From Paulinella micropora (taxonomy: Eukaryota > Cercozoa > Imbricatea > Euglyphida): 64,000 nucleotides of DNA. A program made the position numbers and the translations under genes. The notes under the pieces are model-generated. The model did not search any database, had not been told where the DNA came from, and saw only the letters and a program-made list of their open reading frames with translations. Shown in pieces: positions 56,872 through 64,000 of this stretch. The DNA is taken from the NCBI GenBank assembly GCA_009731375.1, contig BJOX01000169.1, forward strand, positions 804,420-868,419, given 5' to 3'. The number at the start of each line of letters is the position of its first letter. Position 1 is the stretch's first letter.

Positions 56872-59325
56872 ATGGCTATGGCCCAGACCGCTCCCTCGCA
56901 GACTTCAACCCGCCCGGACAAACGTTTGAAGACGACTCACACGGTGAATAAGGAAGACCCAAGCAAGAAGAGGCCGGCACCGCGACAACATCTCACGGGA
57001 GCCAACGCTGTGGAGATCCCTCCGAAGAAGAAAACATCTATGTCCACGACTAAGACCGACCCACCGAGTAAACCGTCCAATCAGACTAAACAGAAACCGT
57101 TCACAGGTATACCTTGCGCTTACTGCAAGGAGCATAACAGCTTCTTGAAGAAGGATCAACTACCTAAACATTCGTTCGAGGAATGTAAACTTCGTCAGCA
57201 GCGTTGCCAAGACGAAAAGAAGCACTGCGACTGGAAGCCACCAGCGGCCGCTGCTCGCAATACTCCGCGCGCTTTCCATATGACTACCCGGTCCCGCTCG
57301 ACCTCTTCGCTGGTGCCAACGCCTCCACCCCTACGGATCGGGACCATCCCGACAGTGGTTACTGGATGTGTTTGGGTCGCTAAACACCCTCTCAACCGCC
57401 CGCCCATCGGTAAGACTACATGCACCTTGGATTCCGCCTGCAACTGCAAAGGCGTGGCCCGCCTTTCATGGGTTATGCAGCACGGGTTCACCATTCGGAA
57501 GTTGCCCCCTGTAGAAGCACGCTTGTCCGTCGGTATCGACGCAGTACTCACCGATGGCATCGAACTTTTTGTCTCCGCCGATCCTACGTCGCCGCTCCAT
57601 GCGATTACTATTTACGTGTCAACCCACCTGCCCGATCGCGTAGACCTGCTTTTCGCCAACGAGGTGGCCGCACAGATCAACTTGTCCATCGACGAGGCCC
57701 AAAGGATCAAGCCAACAGACTACATCGCTCTCAAGCCTAAGGCAAGACAAATTGTTTATGAGACGGAGTTTCACCTCTTTGACACGCCGCTTCAAGTGGG
57801 CGATCGTCAACGGGCCACCGTCAGCTACGACTTTCGTCCGGAGACTTTGGCCCAAGCAACCTCATACCCGACCTCCAAGATCAAACAAATCTTCGGCAAT
57901 CGTGGCAGTATGCAACCGGCAGGTTCTTATGACCTTCTCGCAACGTCCCAAGGCCACCTCTACGGCCGCACAGTCAATCTCTTTATGTCCGACAGGAAAA
58001 GACAAGGAGATAAAGGCGAGAAGAAGCCACCGGAAACGGATGAAGAAAACGAAGAACCGGAGGAGGTAGAGGAAGAGGATTCTGTCGATAAAAACGATTC
58101 TACCTACGTCCCCACCGACGAAGACGAAGTCCATTATCATGACAACCCTTCAGTCAAAAAGCCAAACTCCGCCATTTCCAAAAGAACCCGTCATCAGGAT
58201 CACAAGCGCACCCTTGTGAAAAGACATAAAACGCAGACGTCCCCGGACACGTCCGCTACTACTTCACCGGTACTCTCCCACTCAAGTCCCGACTTTGATG
58301 TGATTATCCAACAAGACAAGGTCAATGATCAACTCGCGTGGTCGGCCCTCCGAGACTCTCGACGGGAGTCTACCTTGAGAAGTAGCCCTGCGGCACGACC
58401 CCTCGTTTTTGAATCATCACAGGCAACCTCGTCATCTGCATCATCATCGTCATCGCCGCTGGTGACTTCGATTTTGCCATCACAAGCAGCATCTTCATCA
58501 TCTCAGGCGTCATCATCTTCATCGCCACCGACATTGCCAGCAGTTTCGGCGCCCCCACAGGCCATACTACCGTCTGCAGCGGCCTTTGGTCCATCGGCAT
58601 CGGCCCCTGCACAACTTTTGCCGCAACAGCTTCAGGATGCGTTGGCAGATCCTCCACCGTCCCCGGTTTTACCTGTACCTCTGATGTCTAGCCGTTCAAG
58701 CATGACAAGGAGCAATTCAGGTAAACAGGAACGGTCCCCGTATACTCCAGCGTCCCCGTCATCCTCACCATCCAAGATCGGGACGCCACCGCGTTCTACA
58801 CAACGAGCTACCCATCGGATCCAAGGACTAAGCAAAGAAGCTGAACAGGCACTACAAAGCGCGTCTAGTAGTTTATCGTCCTCGTCCAACAGCCCATCAT
58901 CCTTGTCGGGAAGCTCGCCGGTGTCATCCTCGCCCCCTGCGTTTCAATCACCGGTGGCGAAACCTCCGGCGGCTACGTATTTGCTTAGCCCGCTTGGCAA
59001 CTTCATCACCCGGGCTCCAACATGGAAAGATCGTCAAGATATGGGAAAACCGCGTACTCTGTCAAGCAGAGACCCTTCGACCCCAGTACCACCGACTCCA
59101 TTATCCCCCAAACCTGAACGATTCGTAGAAGTCGCCTCGTGGCCACCTGCGCATTGCAATGGTTTCACCGGCTTCACTAAACGCCCAGGTGAGCGAATGT
59201 ATGCGGAGGCAACTGTACGGATCTCCAGCCACGGACGCAAAAATGTATATATCTCGAGATATCTACGCCACCTACTTCCCGACATTGACAATGGCAATGT
59301 TCCCAGGCACCCACCCCAGATGTAG
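56872..59325 (+). CDS. ORF2, zinc-finger and retropepsin-like candidate
   Basis: An 817-codon frame. A basic N-terminus is followed by a zinc-finger-like CAYCKEHNSFLKK ... HSFEEC (C-x2-C-x15-H-x4-C), then TLDSACNCKGVARLSWVMQ and, about 75 residues on, DRVDLLFANEVAAQINLSI. This spacing resembles a retropepsin (D-[ST]-[GA] then a hydrophobic-LLG box), with Ala for Gly. A Ser/Pro/Thr-rich low-complexity region follows. No reverse transcriptase or integrase is seen. It follows the ORF1 stop by seven codons in the same frame and overlaps ORF3 in another frame. Confidence 0.5.
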   Translation: MAMAQTAPSQTSTRPDKRLKTTHTVNKEDPSKKRPAPRQHLTGANAVEIPPKKKTSMSTTKTDPPSKPSNQTKQKPFTGIPCAYCKEHNSFLKKDQLPKHSFEECKLRQQRCQDEKKHCDWKPPAAAARNTPRAFHMTTRSRSTSSLVPTPPPLRIGTIPTVVTGCVWVAKHPLNRPPIGKTTCTLDSACNCKGVARLSWVMQHGFTIRKLPPVEARLSVGIDAVLTDGIELFVSADPTSPLHAITIYVSTHLPDRVDLLFANEVAAQINLSIDEAQRIKPTDYIALKPKARQIVYETEFHLFDTPLQVGDRQRATVSYDFRPETLAQATSYPTSKIKQIFGNRGSMQPAGSYDLLATSQGHLYGRTVNLFMSDRKRQGDKGEKKPPETDEENEEPEEVEEEDSVDKNDSTYVPTDEDEVHYHDNPSVKKPNSAISKRTRHQDHKRTLVKRHKTQTSPDTSATTSPVLSHSSPDFDVIIQQDKVNDQLAWSALRDSRRESTLRSSPAARPLVFESSQATSSSASSSSSPLVTSILPSQAASSSSQASSSSSPPTLPAVSAPPQAILPSAAAFGPSASAPAQLLPQQLQDALADPPPSPVLPVPLMSSRSSMTRSNSGKQERSPYTPASPSSSPSKIGTPPRSTQRATHRIQGLSKEAEQALQSASSSLSSSSNSPSSLSGSSPVSSSPPAFQSPVAKPPAATYLLSPLGNFITRAPTWKDRQDMGKPRTLSSRDPSTPVPPTPLSPKPERFVEVASWPPAHCNGFTGFTKRPGERMYAEATVRISSHGRKNVYISRYLRHLLPDIDNGNVPRHPPQM

Positions 59326-60166
59326 ACATTTGGGTTACTGGATCCCCAAGCATCTCACCATGTGCCAAGATCTATGGCCTGACAACACCATACTGCCAAA
59401 CGTCATCCCACGCGTGGAACGCCATATGACTCTATCAGAGGCAACTGGGAATAACACGTACACCATCTCGGCCGTTGGAGACCCTCCCATGTTTGCATCA
59501 GCCGAGATTGGGCTTAACGCATCAGTGCATTACATTACCCACGTCCCACACCTTACCCGGACCTTCGCCCCAGGTGCTGCTACCTCCACTTGCCAACCAC
59601 GCACGCGCGAAAGCAAGATTTACTTGCACATGGAGCCACGACACTGGTACGGAACAACCCGTTGGTCCTTTCCACACCTTTGCGAGTTCGACCAAGCCCT
59701 TGCCGACTTTAATCGGTTTCGTCCCACTCTACTGATGCAGTACTATTGCCCCCCACGCAACTCGGCACAGGAGATGGACACCCTCACCTTCGAGGACTAC
59801 ACACATGGCCTCGCCATCGTTGCAAAGGAAGTCATACCGGTTCGTGTTATCAATACCGAATCGATGTGCTTGTTTCGTGCTGGTGGTTCAAAGATGACCT
59901 GTCGCGGGACAGGCCCACTTTCGGAATACGCGCTGCGAGACATCCTCAACATCGAAGAAGGCGCTACCATGATGTCACGGCTTCACCAGCACAATGTCGC
60001 AGCTGTCATCTTTCACTTCTGCCCACAGAATGGAAGAAACACCGCACAACTCGTCGCCTCCTCCCTAGTTGGCCCCAAAAGAGGTCGCAAAAATTATTTC
60101 GTGAATGGGATTTGCTTTTTTAGGGGGGGGGGGAAGGGGGGTGGCAACCTCCAGAGAGGGTTTTGA
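59159..60166 (+). CDS. ORF3, unknown protein overlapping ORF2
   Basis: A 335-codon frame, +1 relative to ORF2, overlapping it by 167 nt, so it could be expressed by frameshifting or be separated from ORF2 by a sequencing error. The segments FNRFRPTLLMQYYCPPRN, HGLAIVAKEVIPVRVINTES and LSEYALRDILNIEEGATMMS look like folded protein. I do not recognise the family. The frame ends in a G-run (60,123-60,140), so the last ~15 residues are doubtful. Confidence 0.5.
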   Translation: MVSPASLNAQVSECMRRQLYGSPATDAKMYISRDIYATYFPTLTMAMFPGTHPRCRHLGYWIPKHLTMCQDLWPDNTILPNVIPRVERHMTLSEATGNNTYTISAVGDPPMFASAEIGLNASVHYITHVPHLTRTFAPGAATSTCQPRTRESKIYLHMEPRHWYGTTRWSFPHLCEFDQALADFNRFRPTLLMQYYCPPRNSAQEMDTLTFEDYTHGLAIVAKEVIPVRVINTESMCLFRAGGSKMTCRGTGPLSEYALRDILNIEEGATMMSRLHQHNVAAVIFHFCPQNGRNTAQLVASSLVGPKRGRKNYFVNGICFFRGGGKGGGNLQRGF

Positions 60167-60410
60167 TATTAAAATGATAGGCACCGGATGATTAATATAT
60201 ACACATCATTGTTAGGTCATAAACGATTTACTCATAAACATGGGACTGTGCAAGACTTAAATAGTTAGCAATATATGAATATTCAATCAGAAGAGAAAAA
60301 CAGAGACTTGATGAATCATCCAATACCATCACAATACCATACTTACAAGAAGTGTCTACTTCTTTGCATGTGGAGCCTGATAGTGCATAAAGGTGTATAG
60401 TGCAACAGAA

Positions 60411-60442
60411 AAAAAAAGTCGGAGTAGAGTCTACTCCGACCT
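60411..60442 (-). repeat. Hairpin followed by T-tract, copy 1
   Basis: On the minus strand GTCGGAGTAGACTCTACTCC then GAC and TTTTTTTTT. The GGAGTAGA/TCTACTCC arms pair perfectly. The form is like a factor-independent terminator or a transcript 3' end. Confidence 0.6.
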
Positions 60443-61013
60443 TTCAACCTCTGTGGATGCACTTCTACCAGAATAATCAAAACTAAGCAAAAAAGGCTTG
60501 TTAAATATATACGGAACAACGTCAGAAAATTCAGTCGCAGGTCCTCGAGGTGTTGCAACATGCCTTGGATCAATAAAACCAAAACTGGCAAAAATTTACA
60601 AAACTTAAAAGCTTTGAGATGAAGGTTGAAATAAACCGATTGCAGCCTGAATGTACAATAAAACACATTGTTTTTATTTGCGAACAAATCATTTAGGAGT
60701 AAGGTCCAATAATTGTAGCCCAAGCGTTCAAAGTGAAAATTGAGGCCAAACAATGATTGAGATCCTGCAAAGAATACAAGAACTTAAGCGATGGAAAGAC
60801 AACAAAGGCATCCAGAGCTCTTTGTAGTTGGAGAAATGCTGCGATTGATTATCAAGTAACTGAAACGATTCAGTAAGACCGAAAGCGGTAAGTAGAAGAT
60901 TGCGTACAAAACAGCTTGACTGAATTGAACAGAAAAAACTAAATTGCATGTTCGCTTGGACACAATGAAACCGGACCCTGATGAGGACAACGTCACGAAA
61001 ACGATTCAAATTG

Positions 61014-61053
<40 letters not shown>

Positions 61054-61200
61054 TTGACTTGATGAATAATACAAATACGGAAGAGAACTGCGAACGTGGG
61101 TAAGAAATATCTAATGATAGTTATGATACAGAAATGTACAAGAACAGCAAGCAAAAAACTATGACTATTGATCTCAGCAATGATGCAAGCATGTCTTTAC

Positions 61201-61231
61201 AAAAAAATATCGGAGTAGACTCTACTCCTGA
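61201..61231 (-). repeat. Hairpin followed by T-tract, copy 2
   Basis: Minus strand AGGAGTAGAGTCTACTCCGA then TATTTTTTTG. Same stem as copy 1 and same polarity. A GGTAAGTTATC lies just upstream. Confidence 0.6.
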
Positions 61232-61430
61232 TAACTTACCTCCAGTAAATACAAGGGTGATTCAAATCTAACCCGGCTGAAGTCTCAACATGAACAACGA
61301 ACAATCAAGAAAGTAGCAACTTTCTTTAAATAACAAAATAACTTTAATTAAAACAGAGACCTACCATGTAGTAAATTACTCACAGCCTTATCAAAGGAAA
61401 AAGGCAAGACTGTCCATAGACAATCCAATA

Positions 61431-62161
61431 CTACTTATTGTTTCTGGCATCATCCAACAAGTAATCATTTTCCTGACTGAGGTTAGATGAAGATGGGAGA
61501 GGTCCTGCGGGAGAATCTCCAGGTCTCTGCGGAGAAGAGGGAGCAGACCTCAACTTGCCGTTTCTGAGAGCGGCATAAGACATATCAGCGGCAGAACTAG
61601 CACCTGGGATCATAAATTTGTCTATGGAAAGTTGGGCTTGGGCTTTCTTTTTCCTAACTCCTGTGCCTAGCCCAAAATGTGACGGTGAGACTTGCGAAAA
61701 GAAATCATTCAGCTACCTTTGGCCGCTTGAGCTTGATCGCTTTGCTGAGCAACAGTTGCTGAGGCAGCAGGCAACTGCTGCTGCTGCTGCTGTTGCTGAT
61801 CCTGCGGTTGCTGATCCTGCTGCTGCTGTGGCTGTTCTGGCATCACGCTACGTGAAGTAGGTGAGACACTTGCAGTCGACCCCGCAACAGCGCCGCCAGA
61901 ACTGCTGCTGGACGCAGAAGTTTCAGAGATTTGCTCTTCACCTGCCCGAACTGTTGAAGAAGCAGAAAAATTCTCAAGCTGCTGCAGCGATGCTTCCGCC
62001 TCATTGATCGGAGCTGCGGCTAAAGCCTCGCCCACGGCAGATGCATCACTGCCCGCAAGAACCGAAGCAGACTGAGGATCACTAGCCAAGGGTAAAGGAA
62101 ACTTAGCAGCCAACTTTTCAAAAGCGGCCTCTCCCAAACCCAAAGTTTTTGCTATGTCCAT
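61431..62161 (-). CDS. Two-exon Gln/Ser/Ala-rich protein, unknown function
   Basis: Exon 1 (61,717-62,161) starts MDIAKTLGLGEAAFEKLAAK and contains a Ser-rich stretch and a polyglutamine tract encoded mainly by CAG; it ends G|GTAGCT. Exon 2 (61,431-61,666) follows a GGGCTAG acceptor in phase and reads GVRKKKAQAQLSIDKFMIPG, then an SAPSSPQRPGDSP segment (possible proline-directed phosphorylation) and ends DYLLDDARNNK. Total 226 aa. The basic patch suggests a nuclear or nucleic-acid-linked protein, but I recognise no family. An upstream exon is possible: TGATGCAG|CGATGACAAAAAG is an acceptor 17 nt before this Met. Confidence 0.6.
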
Positions 62162-62301
62162 CTTTTTGTCATCGCTGCATCAATCAAACCAAGAAATGTT
62201 TCAGCGAGAAAAAAACCTTTAAAGACACGGTAGAACTTACAGAGCCGAGGTGTCAGTGGAAATCTCGCTTTGAAGAGATTTGCTCTGAAGGTAAAGGGTC
62301 A

Positions 62302-63992
62302 TCAAAGTTTGGAACTTTTGTCGAAAGTGTGATGTAAGATCCTCGATGCGTTTTCATCAGTTGGCCCAGTTTGCTGACGTCTCTGTACAAGACAAAACAA
62401 ACATAAATAAGACAAGAACAACACAGTACGTGTGGGTCAAACCTGATGTTGCTCCAACTCTTCCTCCCCACCCTTAGCGAAATAATGGAATGATTCCGCG
62501 AGTTCATCTGTTGTCCCGTATTGGTAAGGGATTTCGTTGAGTGGAAGCGGTGCTTGTCGTTGAGCTGTCGGCTTGGCAGAATCCATGAGTATCTTTCTGT
62601 GCTTGGAAATAAAATTGAAGACGCGATTAGAAAACCCAATCTTTTGTTTGACATCAAGGTCGAGAGAAAAAACAGAATAACCCTGACTCAAAGCGGCGAT
62701 GGCACCAGAACCACTGCCGGAGCATAAATCCAAGACCATGTTCGTGTCGACGTTACCCCCAAGCAAATGAATCAACGCTAACACAAGCATGCATTAATTT
62801 AAAAATAGACATGCCGAAAACAAAGAAATCTGATGTGAAGCAAAATAACTAATGTTGCCTTGGTTAAGCTTGACTGATTCAGAAAAAGGATTAACAACCA
62901 CTTGCTTGAAGTTACCATGGCCGTCTGACTGAGGAATAGTAAACTTTGGCCCATCGTGCTGATAGTCTATGACGTTGCCAAAGAACTGATGATCCGAGGG
63001 AATTGTATCTTCAAGGAACGAGTCAAGTTGGTCAGCAGGCGCGCCAACACCACTTGGGCCAGAGGGTTGTAGATCGTGTTCGGCAAGTCGAGCATCATTG
63101 CCAAAATCATCGTATTTCTCTTTGTAGGCGCAAACTACGATGGCGATACTCTAACAAACATCACAAAAAAATATCGGAGTAGGGTCTACTCGAACTTTTC
63201 AAAATTTTGAAGGTATCCTATTGTACGTGTGATGCTCAACAGAAGGCCTCCAGCGGGAGTTGACAGCATTAATGATGAAAGTGTCGTAGTATCCGGCCCT
63301 GTGGGCAGCATCTTGCACGATCCAAATCTGTTCCAGGGGAACGTGGACACCAACACAAAACTCAAGGGTACATGGCTTCTTGGTTTCTGGGTCATTCTCC
63401 GGGCAAGCGATGTCTGCAAAAAAATACATAAATTTGTAAACAAGGACTTATTCTTATTTTTGAGTACCAACTACTTGGCGAAGGCAATGTGTATATTCGA
63501 TGTTGGTCCAGCAATCCTTGTCCCAGTCGGCCATTCCCATCCCCAAGGTGCGTTCAGGTTGGCATAGCGGAAAACAATTTTGCACTTGCTCTGAGTACCG
63601 TTGAATTTCATCAAGTGTGAGACACAGTTGTAATACTGCGCACTTGACTCGCGTTGCAGTGGTTCAAGCACATTGTACAGAGTGTGGCTCAGAGGAAGCG
63701 AGGTAGACGAGGCAGTGAGGTTAGCTTGTTCGCCATAAACACTGACGACCGCATTGTAGAAAAATTCATAGCGAGAACCTTCCATTCTCACAACGTGAGG
63801 GCACAGGACCACATCGTATTGATGATCATCGCCATCGTCTCCTTCGTCAGCATCTTCATCTTCCTTAGACGGACTTTCCAACATTTTAAGGCCCCTTGCG
63901 ATACGTGCTTTTTGAGATTCGCATTGTCGAAAGTGCCATTGCCGGAGAACGTTTTTGATATCATGATCAAGCTTGAGGTAAAGGATTGCCAA
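62302..63992 (-). CDS. SAM-dependent (DNA-type) methylase domain protein, 5' incomplete
   Basis: Phase-consistent exons: 63,468 upward; 63,227-63,413; 62,859-63,148; 62,443-62,777; 62,302-62,382 (stop). The 62,443-62,777 exon encodes NMVLDLCSGSGSGAIAALSQ, a motif I SAM-binding loop, preceded across the splice by VVNPFSESVKLNQ, the arrangement seen in N6-adenine/N4-cytosine amino-methylases, where NPF precedes D-x-F-x-G-S-G. I do not see a clear [DNS]PP[YFW] catalytic motif, so activity and substrate are open. Intron 62,778-62,858 uses a GC donor (CAAG|GCAACA). N-terminal exon(s): 63,650-63,992 is open in one frame (acidic EDEDADEGDDGDD, then YDVVLCPHVVRMEG), while 63,468-63,640 reads best in another (DEIQRYSEQVQNCF, DWDKDCWTNIEYTHC). 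A small intron or frame error lies between them. Confidence 0.65.
63164..63193 (-). repeat. Hairpin followed by T-tract, copy 3, inside a methylase intron
   Basis: Minus strand CGAGTAGACCCTACTCCGAT and ATTTTTTTG, the same stem and polarity as copies at 60,411 and 61,201, but here within a 78-nt intron (63,149-63,226). The repeat is therefore not simply an intergenic terminator. Confidence 0.6.
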
Positions 63993-64000
63993 AAAGCATG

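Larger units (their letters stand above)
60167..61430. other. Intergenic DNA with hairpin-plus-T-tract motifs
   Basis: AT-rich, no gene supported. It contains (TA)n at 61,017-61,050 and two copies of a hairpin followed by a T-tract on the minus strand: 60,411-60,442 and 61,201-61,231 (see separate entries). Confidence 0.55.

Overview
The window is nuclear DNA of a eukaryote with an extremely microsatellite-rich genome. Evidence: spliceosomal introns (GT-AG and a few GC-AG), Ty1/copia and non-LTR retrotransposons, tRNA-like SINEs and very long (GATA)n, (GTAT)n, (TTC)n and (ATT)n tracts. I cannot name the species. Copia elements together with a plant/algal-style CPBP protease make an alga or another protist my best guess, at low confidence.

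Layout. 1-14,037: two related, decayed Ty1/copia elements on the minus strand. The left one (A) is truncated. The right one (B) has both LTRs, a polypurine tract and a probable primer site. 14,038-16,077: AT-rich DNA and (ATT)n/(GATA)n repeats. 16,078-36,455 (minus): a 19-exon SIL1 gene (ER Hsp70/BiP nucleotide exchange factor). The exons were assembled by eye. Every junction is in phase and they give 459 codons plus stop. The gene is about 20 kb long because its introns are mostly tetranucleotide microsatellites, and it carries an R2-type non-LTR retrotransposon (17,258-21,150) with several truncated copies. 36,456-36,836: a 381-bp divergent promoter. 36,837-51,671 (plus): a 14-exon CPBP-family (CAAX protease/ABI) glutamic intramembrane protease gene, also phase-consistent (363 codons plus stop) and also built around microsatellites, plus a palindrome, a MITE-like element, SINEs and tandem repeats. 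51,747-52,222 (minus): a possible two-exon mini-gene. 53,130-53,900: a long imperfect inverted repeat. 54,202-60,166 (plus): three large ORFs of an unrecognised, possibly retroelement-derived unit; ORF1 and ORF2 are in the same frame, separated by one UGA. 61,431-62,161 (minus): a two-exon Q-rich protein. 62,302-63,992 (minus, 5' end outside the window): a multi-exon gene with a SAM-dependent methylase domain.

The most striking observation is how the SIL1 and CPBP introns are built. Microsatellite runs right up to the splice sites and sometimes forms them. Most exons are accompanied by one to fifteen partial copies of themselves, usually one exon edge with its splice site, interspersed with the same microsatellite. 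The extreme case is SIL1 exon 8, whose 5' half plus splice acceptor appears 16 times in 2 kb. One reading is that microsatellite growth and exon-edge duplication are coupled, splitting and spreading exon ends. Assembly artefact must be excluded first, because seven large and several 10-N gaps lie inside these arrays.
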